NCBI GenBank assembly: GCA_905182995.1 | Contig: CAJJDP010000023.1 | Location: 618,789-682,788 of the forward strand | Length of the DNA: 64,000 nt | Source: Paramecium octaurelia | Lineage: Eukaryota > Ciliophora > Oligohymenophorea > Peniculida > Parameciidae | Direction of reading: 5' to 3' | Shown: in pieces, positions 12,670 through 25,136 of the stretch | Layout: every line of letters starts with the position of its first letter | Position numbering within the stretch: position 1 is the first letter of the stretch | Notes under the pieces: model-generated | Told to the model about the DNA's origin: nothing | Databases searched by the model: none | The model's input: only the letters and a program-made list of their open reading frames with translations | Position numbers and translations under genes: made by a program

Positions 12670-13780
12670 TCATGGTATTAATGACTCATTTAGCAGTTAT
12701 TATTCTTCCGTTTTAGACTCCTCCTCTTAATTGTCTGTAGCACTTTCTTCAACAAGCATTTAATATGGAGGTAATGCTGGAGGATGTAGAATGTAGCTGA
12801 CTTCCATGTATTAGAGGACAGTGTCGCCACCTAAAATAGAATTAAAGCAATTACGTGTTCCATATGCACAATGATAAGTCGATGATTTCTTATCAACATA
12901 TTCACCTCCAACTTTAACGTAGAAATTACCAGCCCTACTATGAACATCAAATCCTGTTATTCCCTAGGCCAATACATTCTGATGAGATTCGAAAATAAAA
13001 GTAGAAGGAACTTCTCTCTCAAATCTTTGTACTCTCAATTTCATCCTATTTTCATTATCCAAAAATTAATTGAATTAATTGTCTGAACTACCCAAAGTTC
13101 CCATTATAGTAGAATAATCAGAAGAAATAAAGTAAGCTATTCTAAGAGTATTAATATGACATCTGTCTCTTGTCAAGAATCTTACTGCAGTTGCACTTCC
13201 TGTTGGTTTACCCAACTAAATTTAAATGGTTGTTGTTAATGAGTCGTAAACTTCAATTTCAGCACCTACAATGAATGCTACTACTCTTGGTGTTGGATAT
13301 TTCAAATAATATTGAACCATGAAATCTTGGAATCTAGTACCAAAACCTTGTCTCAATCTAATCAAATCTTCAAATTAATAATTAACGTATTGCACTTCTG
13401 CTTCTGAATCTACGAATGCCACCCATCTTATTCTTAACACTGGAATGATTGCTGGACCATTAATTAGATAGTTGATATAGAACCCTTTCACAGTGACATC
13501 AGAAACAAAAGTTTGATAATTGATATTCCTATTTTTATTCCACTCTATTTCTTCGTGCATCAATAGAACTTAAGGACGTCTATTCAAATATTTATTATTC
13601 TGACCTGCTGAATTATCTTGGAAATTGCACTCTAGTGAACATCTGCAATGGGAAGACAGGTTCAACGAATTTGTTTTGTCTATTGATGGTTCTATCAATC
13701 CCAGATTGCCATTCTGTATAGCCATCATAGCCTAACTATCCCAAAACGCTAACACATAAAATTGCTGCAATTATAAACAT
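12670..13780 (-). CDS. Secreted protein with H-type-lectin-like domain
   Basis: Predicted 361 residues; intron 13580-13604 (25 nt). An N-terminal signal peptide (MFIIAAILCVSVLG) is followed by a linker and a segment like H-type lectin domains: RRPQVLLMHEEIEWNK, then FVSDVTVKGFYINYL and an I-R-W-V-A-F strand. The downstream half is beta-rich with Cys in HCAYGTRNC and ends in an acidic E/K-rich tail. H-type lectins bind GalNAc-type sugars; in ciliates such proteins are often surface or secretory. The N-terminal exon frame is less certain, as a second open frame overlaps it. Only 19 bp separate it from the upstream gene. Confidence 0.6.
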
Positions 13781-13799
13781 TAATATTAAAAAAACGATA

Positions 13800-14411
13800 T
13801 CAATTAGATAATAATTCTGCAATCAACTCCACCAAGGCCATTGTGTTTTGCATAAATATATCAAAAATTTCTCGTTTTCTTTATTACAACTAATAAAATT
13901 CTTCGACCCAGTCTTCGCTTTTAATACATTTAATTAATAACTAGAGTTCTTCTAAATTCATCAATTTTTCCTTGACTTCTTCAGCATCCACCTCTACTTA
14001 AGTTTAATCATAATTAACTCTTCTTTTTCCATAGATAAGATGAGTCATCACCTGTTGTAGATCATACTTATTATGAATCATGGCTTAAACCACATCCTCT
14101 CTTTTATAGCCCTATTCAATCAATTCCAAGACCTTCTTTTTATAATCTTCAGCATTATCTAATATCATCTCCTATAATTCAATGAGTTTTGACTTTTTTC
14201 GTTCTCTGATTGTTTGGATAATTAAATCTCCCTCTTGTACATTTTAATTGATCAACTATAGTTTTGGTTAAAGAATTCTGTTTTTATGTATATAATTATA
14301 TTCCTCCTTTGTGTTGCTGACGATGTTATTGAGATCTTCCACGGTGATTTGTTGAGGAACTGTAACTTTGAGATTTTCCCTCGGAGAAATTTTAACAATA
14401 ATTTAAATCAT
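13800..14411 (-). CDS. Hypothetical helical protein, possible Ubl/UBA fold
   Basis: 203 residues, no intron required. The first 80 residues look like a beta-grasp module (KISPRENLKVTVPQQITVED... IHKNRILQPKLQL... DLIIQTIRE). The following segment (VLELIEQGYKREDVVQAMIH) resembles a UBA helix pair. The C-terminal third is helical and acidic. A ubiquitin-like plus UBA arrangement would suggest a proteasome-shuttle or adaptor role, but key residues were not confirmed. An alternative short upstream exon (beginning near 14440) cannot be excluded. Confidence 0.5.
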
Positions 14412-14587
14412 TAATAATTTATACTTACGAGGGGGGAATGTAAGACATATCATATGATGATTAGCAATTTGAGAAAAAGTGAGAGATGAATTCATTAAAG
14501 GGAAAGAGGATGATATCGAAATACTGGATTAAAGATTTGATTAAAGCTTGAATATAAATTAAGTTGCTAACATAATAAATTTTATTG

Positions 14588-17500
14588 ATGAAATATTAAC
14601 AACAGAATGATATAGAGGGTCAGAAGCATTCTCTGTTGAGTGTTGAGGATCTCACTGATTTATTTATCCTTAACAAAATCAACGATGGATAAAGTTTGGA
14701 CAGGGTTAAATCATTGGGAGACGATTATGGTTTGGCTCGTAAACTAAACTCAGACACTAAAGTATGTAAGAGAGTCTAAACGCTAATAGTAAGGACTCAG
14801 CACAGAAGCTGATGTGTAAAAGAATAGGGAAAGCTTTGGAGACAACACACCAGTGGAGAAAGAGCCAACGACCTTGTGTGAGTTGATAATGGAATGTTTG
14901 GAAGACACCATGCTTCGAATACTGTTATTGGCTGCATTGGTATCAACAGTGATTGGAATAATAAATGAAGGATTGGCCACAGGATGGACAGAAGGGTAAG
15001 TTAATTGTTTAATCATAATAGGGCGACGATTTTTTTTGCCATATTTTTAATCATTTCAATCACGGCAGGAAATAACTATTTGAAAGAAAAACAATTCAGA
15101 TAGTTGAGAAGAAGATTAGATGATGGAAAATGTCAAGTTATCAGAGGAAATAAGGTAACGGAAATTGCAACCAAAGATCTCGTTGTTGGAGACCTTCTAT
15201 TATTTAATTTAGGAGATCTCTTCGTTGTAGATGGTAACAAAATAATTGTATTTTTATAATAGGTTTGATGATATAAGGTAGTGCAGTTAAAATGGATGAG
15301 TCAGCAATGACTGGAGAAAGTGACGAAATCAAAAAATTGCCATATTAAGAAATGGCGCAATAAAAACAATAGCAATTGAATCAAGATGCTGCCAGAGGTC
15401 ATACAAGTCCATTTTTGATATCAGGAACTAAATGCTTAGATGGAACAGGCTAAATGCTAGTTCTAGCTGTTGGATAAAATACAATCTCTGGACAGTTAAA
15501 GAAGTTGTTGATTCAAGACAATCCACCAACTCCATTATAGTAGAAATTAGAAGGTGTGGCTTCAGATATAGGAAAATTGGGAGTTATCGTTTCAATCTTC
15601 ACATTCATTGCCTTGATGGGACATCTTGGATATGACATTTATTTAGGTATGATACAATTCCAGAGTCTTAAGACCTTGTAAGTGATAGTGGAATCATTCA
15701 TGATTTCTGTAACCATTATAGTTGTGGCTGTACCTGAAGGATTACCCTTGGCTGTTACAATAGCGTTGGCATATTCAGTTGGAAAAATGAAGGATGAATA
15801 AAATTTGGTTAAGAATCTATCATCTTGTGAAATAATGGGTGGAGCCAATAACATATGTAGTGATAAGACAGGCACATTAACCTAAAACATCATGCAAGTA
15901 ACTGCCTTGTATGTTGAAAAGAACACTATCAAGAATGATGTCCATACAATTAAATCTAAATTGAATAAGAATACTGTTGAATTAATGTGTGAAAGTATAT
16001 GCTACAATTCAAATGCCTTCCCTTAAAAGGATAAAGTGACCAATAAATGGATCTAAATTGGTAATAAGACTGAATGTGCTTTGTTAGAGTGCGCTGATAA
16101 TTTCAATTATAACTTTTCTTAATACAGACCTAGTGATAAAATCCTTAGACAAATCCCATTCAATAGCAAGAGAAAGAAGATGAGCACTGCAGTATATAAC
16201 CCTAAAACCTAATTTGTTAGAGTTTATACAAAGGGTGCTTCTGAAATTATCTTAAATCAATGCATCAAAATGGTAGGAGCTAATGGGGTTGAATAGATCT
16301 TAGACTAGAATGCAAGAAATTAAATCTATAATGATATAATCTAATAATTTGCTTCTGAATCCTTGAGAACTATAGCCATTGCTTATCGAGATCTCGATCC
16401 TCACTCTTAAAATTCAGGTGTATTAGGATAAATTCCTTAACTTACTAAATATACTTAATCAATCTAAGAGGACGATTTAGATAAAGATTTAGTGTTAATT
16501 GCAATTGCAGGAATCAAAGATCCAATAAGACCAGATGTCCCGAATTCAATCAAATAATGTCATTCATCTGGAGTGACTGTTAGAATGGTCACTGGTGATA
16601 ATATATTGACTGCCACAGCCATAGCCAAAGAATGCGGAATTCTTCAAAGTAACAAACAACCAGGACAATATGAAGTGATGGAGGGCAAGTTTTTCAGAGA
16701 GTTTGTGGGAGGACTCAAGACAAGCAAAGACAAAGATGGAAATGAAATCAAAGAAGTAGGAAATAAAGAAACCTTTAAAGTGGTTGCCAGAGAGATGAAA
16801 GTTATGGCAAGAGCATCACCTGAAGATAAATACATTTTGGTTACTGGATTGATTGCTGAAGGTAATGTTATTGCAGTCACTGGTGATGGTACTAATGATG
16901 CTCCGGCTTTAAAAAAGGCAGATGTAGGATTTGCTATGGGTATCACTGGTTCTGATGTTGCCAAAGATGCTGCAGACATTATCCTTTTAGATGATAATTT
17001 CAGTTCCATAATCACTGGTACGTATTCTTTTTAATTTTAGCTATGAAATGGGGTAGAAATATTTACGATTGTATTAGGAAGTTTATTCAATTTCAATTAA
17101 CTGTAAATCTAGTAGCTTTATTCATGTCCTTTTTGGGTGCAGTTGTTCTAAAAGAATCTCCTTTAAATACTATTGAAATGCTCTGGGTTAATCTTATTAT
17201 GGACACCTTTGCTTCCTTAGCATTAGCGACTGAACCTCCCAATATTACAGTGCTTGAAAGATAACCATACAAGAGAGAGGATAAAATTGTATCCCCAACC
17301 ATGAATAGAACCATCGTAGGAGGATCTATCTATCAGATTGTTGTTCTGTGTGGCATCTTGTTTGTTCTACCCAAATATATGGATTTATCAATGCCTGAAG
17401 AGTTAATAGGATAAAAGGTAATATGTATATATTATCAATTAAGTTCCATAAGAATGTAGTGTAGATGAGTATATTTTTCTAAACTTTTGTCGTTATGCAA

Positions 17501-17920
17501 GTGTTTAATTCAATTACATGCAGATAACTTGATTACAAAACTATCAACCCTTTTACTAATGCATGCAACAATCCTCTATTTTGGGGTGTCTAAACATTCA
17601 CTTTGATAATCTAATGCATCCTAATTTAATTTGGCGGTAAATTTGTTAAGGTTTCCCATTTAACTCTTTAACAACATATACTTTGCATTGGATTTGGAGT
17701 AGGTAGCATTATTTTTTTGGCCTTTGTTAAATTAATCATTCCTGAAAAGTTCTGTCAAAGAGTTGAGCTTTTCAGAGAAGATATTATTACTGAGGATTAA
17801 ATGGATGATACTTTAGCAAGTAGATTAAGAAGAAAATCAACTACAAGACAAAGAAATAGAAAAACTGAAAATTAAGATTATGTCACTGTCCGCAGTATAT
17901 AAAGTCATTAAAGAATGTGA
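14588..17920 (+). CDS. Plasma-membrane-type Ca2+-ATPase (P2B)
   Basis: Predicted 1066 residues with five introns: 14762-14789, 14996-15021, 15234-15262, 17018-17040 and 17418-17443. The order is typical: an N-terminal D-D-Y-G-L-A segment, GLSTSEADVQ...R...FG.N-type motif ([10 protein letters not shown]), M1-M2, [12 protein letters not shown], the M4 segment [17 protein letters not shown] with Asp near residue 398, [30 protein letters not shown], and C-terminal helices including [19 protein letters not shown]2B pumps export Ca2+ from the cytosol. The tail after the last helix has a basic stretch ([14 protein letters not shown]) that could be the calmodulin-binding/autoinhibitory region. Paramecium is known to have PMCA genes. 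Confidence 0.95.
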
Positions 17921-18018
17921 AATATTAATTATGATATTAATAATTCCATATATCTAATTTTTTAGAATAAGTCGCTACCAAAATAATATTGTTATAAACA
18001 ATTAATAATGAAAATCTT

Positions 18019-19843
18019 TCACTAAGAGGGCAATTTTTCTATATGATGGAACATGTGACTTTCATTAGTAAAATACTCTTTTAAGATGTTATTCTCACTC
18101 AATAGTTCCAGCATTCCAGGATGCAATCCAGTAATATACACTTAAGTGCTATTTTCTATGTTTTTAAATACTATGATACTTCTCATATTATCTATAATAA
18201 TGGCTAAACTGTCAACTGCTTGGAAATCGAAGACGCAAACATATCTGAAACTGAGAATGAAAATATCTGTCTTGGCTAATTCTTTGATCTGGTCGATGTG
18301 TCCTTTGATATTGATATAATTTAAGGCTCCATTAAATCTATAAACAGTATAGGTTCCTTCGAGATTGGGGGGAATGTCATTGCATTCTTCTTCAAATTCA
18401 TGAAGATTAGAATCTCTTAGATTTATTTAATACACTCCTTCCTTTTGATTGGTCATCACTTCTGCTGAAGGTGAACTCATTTTTTGAGCAAAAATAATTA
18501 GAGCATGCATGCTGCCAATAAGAGTACTTTGAATGGCACCATAATTAACACACAACCAAGCAATACAAAAAATATAGAATAAAATTAATTTTCTTTAAGT
18601 CCTGTAGAGATTAACATAGTAATGCCAAGGTGGTATATTAATAATCATGTACAGCAATTGACCACTAATAATATAGAAGGGTATATCCATAAAAAATTTA
18701 CTAAAAACTCCATAGAAGAACAGTATTGATAATGCATTAAGAATGGAGGACCATTGATTGGTCTTACGTAACTTAATATCCAGAATGTACATTCTTGAAG
18801 ATGCACAACAAGGCAACCCACCAAATATTCCACTTAAAATATTGGCAGTAGATACACATTGTATTTCCTGATCATAGTCACATTTAACACCACTTAAAGA
18901 TTAACCTGCCCTTGCACAGAATTGATTTTATATCAAAATAAAAAGTGTAATGGGTATAGCTTAAGTTAATAGATGACTAACAACTTAAAAGTCTGGATGA
19001 AATTTTGGGCCATCGTATTCTATAAAATTAAAATATATTGTGACTTCTCCATATGCTGATCTCAAGCATTTTTCAGTTGGATAGACTATTCCCAAGGTTA
19101 ATCCAGTTAATGTAGTTATGAATATCCATGGAAATTACCTAAAAAATATTCTACCCATCTACAAAAAGAGGAAAACACACCATGCACCTACTAAATAGTA
19201 TAGATCTCCTCTCTCTTGAAAAGACATAAACATATCGTAATAGGATGAATACAGTTCTACTCCTCTATTCGAATGATTATCTGTTAATCCAAACATATAA
19301 TCACTATATGAAAAAAAAAATAAACTTGCAATCCCTAACAAGAATCCTTCTATAACATAAACCGGAATAAAATCAGATAAATGATGCCATTTTAATAAGC
19401 CTGCCAAATAAATGTAGATTCCCACTATTATTGTGATCCAAGGCATTACTTCAACACCATAGGTCTTCACCAATTGATAGTTCAATCCAATTACGACCCA
19501 AGACGGCATATATATTGAATGGTTGCCTTATCAATCTTTAAAATATACTTCCACTAAAAAATCCATTGGTTAAGGCTGCTATGAATGCAGTCGTAATACC
19601 AACAGAGGCGTTGCAACCTGAACTACTACCAATAGTTAAGTGAAATGGCATATTCAATATTGTCTAGGCCATGCCACTCTTCCATGAATCTCTAATATAG
19701 GTCAATCCACTCTTAAAACTGTGAACAGACAGATGATCTAAACTGGATTATTTTTGGAGTTTGCTTGATTTAGCTTTGGGTACTTATTATTGATTTTCAT
19801 TTTAATTCAGTGTTGGAATTTCAATTAAAGGTTATTAAGACAT
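18019..19843 (-). CDS. SulP-family anion transporter with STAS domain
   Basis: Predicted 600 residues; intron 19527-19548 (22 nt). The chosen start (19843) gives a polar cytoplasmic N-terminus and stays in frame with the first membrane helices; an ATG at 19800 is in another frame. Hydrophobic segments with SulP features follow (HLTIGSSSGCNASVG, then NYQLVKTYGVEVMPWITI and a helix with LPCCASSRMYI). The C-terminal 150 residues form a STAS domain (YRFNGALNYINIKGHIDQI... VCVFDFQAVDSLAIIIDNM). SulP proteins carry sulfate, chloride, bicarbonate or oxalate. The specific ion cannot be told. It is divergent from the cystatin-like gene, whose start is only 19 bp away. Confidence 0.85.
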
Positions 19844-19862
19844 AAATAATATTAACAAACAT

Positions 19863-20247
19863 ATGCTAAAGTTATTTATTCTGACCTTTTTAATAATTAC
19901 AATTTCAGCCAGATTGGACCAATAAGATCCTGCAGTTGGAAAGAAAAATACAAGTTCAAACAAATAAGAAAGTGATGTTATGAAATACAGGAGAGCAGCC
20001 GCCATGGCCAAAGAGGAATTCTAGGGTATGGAAGTGTCAATAACAGTGATTAGAACTATGTGGTCTCAATGGTTTTGTGTGGAAATAAACTACTTAGGTT
20101 GATACTCAAGTAGTCTCTGGATTCAATTACAGCATCTATGGTAAAGTATAGAAGGGAGATCAGACAAGAACAGTCAAGGTTTCTTTTTATATTCCAGCTG
20201 GATAGGATTCCAGAATTAAAGCTACCGGTTGCAATATTGTTGCTTGA
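19863..20247 (+). CDS. Secreted cystatin-like protein
   Basis: Predicted 118 residues; intron 20026-20053 (28 nt). A signal peptide (MLKLFILTFLIITISA) is followed by a polar segment. Then comes the cystatin-type motif QVVSGFNYSIYGKV, matching the Q-x-V-x-G loop and the next strand, and a C-terminal strand pair with FYIPAGQD. Family I29/I25-type cystatins inhibit papain-like cysteine proteases by inserting the QxVxG loop; a conserved N-terminal Gly is less clear here. It could regulate endogenous lysosomal or secreted proteases. Confidence 0.8.
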
Positions 20248-20284
20248 AGTAATACAATAAAAACAATATATATATATATTAATA

Positions 20285-21805
20285 ATGCCTTATTCATTCA
20301 AACTCTTAGTTCACGATGTCTAACTTCAAATTTCAGATCCAATTTTGATCTCCAGTCCTTCTCTTTCATTCACCATAGCCAATTATCCCAAAATTGTAGT
20401 TAACGGAAAATGTCCTATAAGTAATGTCAAGGGAACATACGATTAACAGAAACCATTTGGCCATGGGAAATCAATTTTATTGCATTTGAATCAGGATAAA
20501 ATGACAGACATCTTGAGGGAAATGCCCCTTGAAATATTATTTTTGAATGGACAAGCAATTGTAGCTGGAGCAAGGATTAATTTAGAGCATTTTATTCCAG
20601 ACATTGATTCAGAATTGAAGTTCAAGAGAGGCAACTTCCATTTACTCGATCATTTTGGGAAACCCTATTTGTTGGCTGATATTTCAATAAGCATACACGA
20701 CCCAGATAAAATTCCAGAAGTTTTGAAAGAGGAAAGAGAAAGACAAATCTAAATGATGAAATAAAAATAACAACATGATTACTTACAATAACTAGAGAAG
20801 CCAAATGATCCAGAACCAGTCCCAGATTAAATAGTTTATAACAAAAAGAAGAAACAAGACTCCACTCCAAAAAATTAGTATTCACATCCAAACACATAAT
20901 CTGAATAGAGAAGTCCAAGAAATATGAATGACATTGAGCAAATAAGTTAATAACCAAAAATAACCATCCAACAACCACGTTAATCAACTATGCAATCTAC
21001 TTAACCTAAAATCCCATAAAGACCTGTAAGTGCTACACCCAAATCCAACGTCCATCCTAATTCAAAATAGCCAAACAGTTTCCATGAATCCAAAGCAGCA
21101 TCTTAAAAACAACCGGTGAAAAAACCCTTAAAACCAGCACTCAAAGTAAATTAAAAAACATCCAAACCAATTCCCTAGAATTCTTAACCATAATCAACGA
21201 TTAAAAAGAACCCAAATTCTGTAATCATACCAGAACCAGATGAAATTAAGGATATTCCTATTACTGAATGGGTTAATTAAGTTTACTGTCCTCCACCAAT
21301 GTTTCTGGATAAGAAAGTGTATGTGCACAAGGTTTATAATGCACCTGAAGAATAAGTCGAGAAATATGTAAAACCCGCAAAATTCTACTCTATTGGGATA
21401 CAAACAGATTTTTAATTGCCAGATGTAAAAGCCCAATAAACTGAATACTCTCAGGATCCTTAAGATTACACTCCTAAGGACAGAGTATAAACCCAAACAG
21501 TTGTATCTGATAATTACTAAGAGGACTTTGAAAGCTTTGTTTAATCTTAATCCTAATTCTCATAGAGTTAACAACTGAAGCAATCGAAAACTCCTAGAAA
21601 TTAACCTTCCTAAAATAGGAGAACTACCTCTATTTAAGAAGCAGTTGAAGAAGATGTTATATCAGATATCTATTCTTAAGATTTTGAATAAATTAGTTAG
21701 AGTTAAACTTTTAAAAGAAGTTTATCAAAAAAGGATGATATTTCAGATTCATATATCCCAGATTTTGAGTCTATCAGCCAATCTTAATAATTTAGGAAAA
21801 AATGA
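20285..21805 (+). CDS. MAP10/C2-like N-terminal domain protein with disordered tail
   Basis: 506 residues, no intron. The first 150 residues look like the C2-like N-terminal domain of microtubule-associated protein 10 and related centriolar proteins: a V-H-D-V-Q-L opening, an FGHGKSILLHL motif, then MTDILREMPLEILFLNG and GARINLEHFIPD. The remainder is Q/S/P/K-rich, low complexity and probably disordered, with a short ordered patch (ITEWVNQVYCPPPMF). Such proteins associate with microtubules or centrioles, which would suit a ciliate cortex. The family assignment rests on a remembered motif only. Confidence 0.5.
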
Positions 21806-21835
21806 TTTTTATTATTTATTTTATAATATTTCATA

Positions 21836-23147
21836 ATGGGTAATAAATAAACTCCTGCGTAATAATCAATTCAAGCATATATCAAACATCTAAAGACAAG
21901 GAAGGAAACCTTAAATCTAACAGGGCTGAAATGCATGAAGTATGATAATATTATTGTGACCATTGATTAATGGAAGAAAATGAGTTAAAAACTATTATAA
22001 ATCTAATATGAATATCCGAAATACAATTAGAGAATTAAAAAGATAATTTAGGAGCTCAAGATATTCATCGAGAACATCAATTCTGAAGAGTTGATCAAGG
22101 CTTTTCAGAACAAACAAAAATTAGAAGAGTTCTTGCGTTTAGATAATAGTGAAGCTTATCCTTGTCTAAATCTTAGTGAACACATTCAAATTGATTAATG
22201 CTAATTGCATGTACAATCCATGATAAAATCTACAAGAATTAAAAGAAGAATTTTAAACAACATTAATGAACTTAAAAAATAATCTAAATTAAAGAACTTA
22301 GTTGAAAAAGAAATCTTATAAAAAGATAATTTTATTATGATCATCATAAAAAAATATTGTTAAATTGTATTATAAACATTTCAATAGATAAACATGAATG
22401 AGCTTAATTAAGAAACAATTGATCATTAACAATCCCTTACATTTATAACGAAATTTCAATAGAAATTGCTGACTGATATCTACATGAAAGAGATTGATCC
22501 TGATATTACATTAAAAACCATTTTCTCCTATGAGAAAATATTTCTTCATTATATTAATTTTTTAAAATGCACAAACTCAGAAGAATTAAAGGCTTACGAA
22601 TAAATGCTAGATCTAAAATAAAATCTTACTCTTAGTGATTTGGGAGCAGAATAAGCATTTTGGTTGAGTGAAAAGAAAGATCCCTATTCTGAAGTTGTTC
22701 TCTAATTAAATTTTATTTAGAAATAAATATGTCCTGTAAGAAAATTTGAACTTATAGGAAAGCTTAAATATACAATATGCAAAGTAAGAATACTAAATAA
22801 TTATAAGTGCTTAGACGAATATTATATCTAACATCCGATGAAAAATCAGAAACAATTGCAAGTAGATAGCGATCACTTTTTAATTATCTTGATTTACACT
22901 TTGATTCGATAAAATTAACCTACTTTTTTTATTCATCTTAAATTCATTTTATTTACAATGTCAAAGGAGATCGGTAAATCAATCATTTCTCATTCTTTTA
23001 GAAATAGACAGAGGTCAGAATTCTTGGGTTTTTGTCAGCCTCATTGCCGCTGTGACTTAAATTTAAGTTAAAGATATTTGCAGAAATAATCTCTAAAATT
23101 GTTTAGAAACTGTTATCTAGAGTTAATTTAATCTAGAAGGAATGTGA
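21836..23147 (+). CDS. VPS9-domain protein, putative Rab5-type GEF
   Basis: Predicted 419 residues. Intron 22974-23001 (28 nt) is needed for the domain to finish; 22784-22807 (24 nt, multiple of three, no in-frame stop) is probably also an intron. The N-terminal 250 residues are helical. The C-terminal part matches VPS9: a P-V-R-K-F-E-L segment, SDHFLIILIYTLIRQNQP with the invariant acidic and Tyr residues, and SWVFVSLIAAVTQIQ at the end. VPS9 domains catalyse nucleotide exchange on Rab5/Rab21 in endocytosis. No ankyrin, FYVE or Ras-association domain is seen. Confidence 0.7.
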
Positions 23148-23746
23148 TCTATATTTTTTTAGATTAAAACCAAATTTTTGTCTATTATTGCAAGTAAATA
23201 ATTTTGAAACCAAATAATAATTAATGAAATTTGTATCTTAATTATATAAAAAATATAATTTTAAAGAAATCACAAATATTCGCTTAAATCAAAGTCCTCA
23301 ATAGAATGTTTTCTTCCTTACTCAAACTTTACTCTTTTTTTATTAAGATGATTTTGTTATTAAAAGTACAAAGTTCGTTTACATTTTAATTTAAAGGACT
23401 TACATCATTAGGTGATAAAATTGTTAACTACATCTTAATCATCAGTATTAGCTTGGGAAATTAATACTTAAACTATTTTGACTTATCGAATAGGGTTATA
23501 TTTATTTAGTAATAATTATATTCTTGTTCTTTTTAAGCGGATCTGTTTTCATGATTACTCCTAATTTTTTTAAATATCAGATATTACTCTATCATTATTG
23601 ATAGAAGACGGCCTTTTTATTGTCTTTGTTATGAAACATAGGTCGAAATTCGTCGAAACTATCATTTGAATTTAAGGATAAAAAGAAAACATCATTATTT
23701 ATCTTATGATACTACTATATACTATTTTATATTTTGCTATAATGAT
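23148..23746. other. Intergenic, no firm gene
   Basis: About 600 bp between convergent genes. A 68-codon plus-strand frame begins at 23348 but its F/L/S/N/I-rich composition is what AT-rich DNA gives by chance. Confidence 0.5.
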
Positions 23747-24119
23747 TCAATATTTTTATCTACGAACTCCAGCCAAACATGCCCTATATATATTTCTAGG
23801 GTTTTCTGGGAACATATCCGCATGAATTCTTAAGTCTTCCATATTATCTATTAAATTGAATTGCAAATCATTATGATACCTAATTCTCCTTTTTTTGTCC
23901 ACATCGCTTCAGCTGTATATCTTTTGCACATGTCTTCAGCTTCTTTTCTCAAAACAGGATCATTTACTCTGCCAGTAGCATAATCACATCCCTTCCAACA
24001 GATTTAGATTGATGGGTTATACCATGAAAATACATCTTAACACATGGCGTAGCAAGTACCACCATTGTACCTAAGAATTTACCCACCTAATATTGATTGA
24101 TTAGATTACCTGTTGCCAT
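23747..24119 (-). CDS. Small cysteine-containing protein, function unknown
   Basis: Predicted 105 residues with introns 24087-24109 (23 nt) and 23848-23879 (32 nt). The spliced protein has good coding composition with two CxxxC pairs, one near residue 15 (TCYAMCQDV) and one near residue 33 (ICWKGCDYATG), followed by an R/K/E-rich helical region and a basic C-terminus (LAGVRRQKY). Paired CxxxC elements occur in small intermembrane-space proteins of mitochondria, but no family is recognised with confidence. The two introns make up 15% of this small gene. Confidence 0.6.
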
Positions 24120-24327
24120 TTTGATTATTAAAAATAAAATGTTATTGTATATTATATAAGTTTAATAATTAATATACTCATTAACTTTTGTATTGGTATT
24201 GCGAGAGATTCATAGTGGATGATAATCACTGTAGAATAATTACATAAATAAAACAGTTATTATAAATAAGGGTATATATAGAGAGTCATTAAAAAATTAA
24301 ATCTTTAAATTTAAATAAAAACAAACA

Positions 24328-24885
24328 ATGTCCAACAATAAGGAATAAATCAAGGCAGAACTTGAAGAGAATAGAAAGAAATTAGCTGAAAAATTTGGAC
24401 AAACTAAAATGGGCAGCACTTTGGCCAGAAGAAAGCATAAAAATGTTCACTAAACTTAAGTACGTAATGGAAATAATCATTATAGATAAATGACGATAAG
24501 AAGCTTAAATAAGTTATTAAGAAATTTGGAGTACAACAATTGGGGAATATTGATGAAGTCAACTTTTTCAAAGATGATAATACAATTATTCACTTTTCAA
24601 AACCAGAAGTCCAAGCAGCTATTGGAAGCAATACATTTGCCATTTTTGGAAATCCAGAAACTAAAAAGTTTGCAGAGTTGATGCCAGAGATTTTGAATCA
24701 TATTGGTCCAAACTAAATGGGTCTTCTTTAAGAATTAATGAAAGAAAATTAGAGTAAGGTACATAATTTAAAAAAAATTTAAGGAAAAAGTTGAAAAAAT
24801 TGCTGAGGCTGATGCAAAGGATGAAGACGATATTCCAGTATTGGTGTAGGGATAAAACTTCGAAGAAGCAAGCAAGAAAGAATGA
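24328..24885 (+). CDS. Nascent polypeptide-associated complex subunit beta (BTF3)
   Basis: Predicted 168 residues; introns 24460-24485 (26 nt) and 24759-24783 (25 nt). The N-terminus has the ribosome-binding basic motif region (TLARRKHKNVHQT, corresponding to the RRKxKxxH signature). The NAC domain follows (QQLGNIDEVNFFKDDNTII, then HFSKPEVQAAI and NTFAIFGNPETK), and the helix with MPEILNHIGPNQMG ends the domain. NAC-beta pairs with NAC-alpha at the ribosomal exit tunnel to shield nascent chains. Length agrees with family members. Confidence 0.93.
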
Positions 24886-24940
24886 GTTAAAATATCATAT
24901 ATTATGTATACCATCCATTATTTAATAACCAATATCTATT

Positions 24941-25111
24941 ATGTTTTTGTTTGAGGAGATCTTAATCACGAGCTTTAATGGGGGTATGAATAATCAGAAG
25001 GATATTATCGTCTCTGGATCAATATTTATAGTGTTTTTGAATAATTAATCAGAATTGGTTGGAGTTTTGAGAGGGCTTTATAGAAATCACATGAAAGTGA
25101 ATCCCATTTGA
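24941..25111 (+). CDS. Possible short ORF, 56 residues
   Basis: ATG 24941 to TGA 25109 between NAC-beta and LIS1 genes, same strand. It is short, hydrophobic in the middle and without recognised motifs. It may be chance: stop codons are rare in this code. Listed only because it fills the spacer. Confidence 0.2.
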
Positions 25112-25136
25112 AATTATTATTAATTTAATTAATATT

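Noticed and set aside
16644-17314. Minus-strand ORFs inside the Ca2+-ATPase gene
   Set aside because: Antisense shadows of a strongly conserved coding region.
19756-19800. ATG at 19800 as start of the SulP gene
   Set aside because: That frame meets TGA after about 32 codons; the ATG at 19843 stays in frame with the first conserved helices.
23348-23560. 68-codon plus-strand frame
   Set aside because: Composition is what AT-rich DNA gives with only TGA as stop; no motif or intron support.
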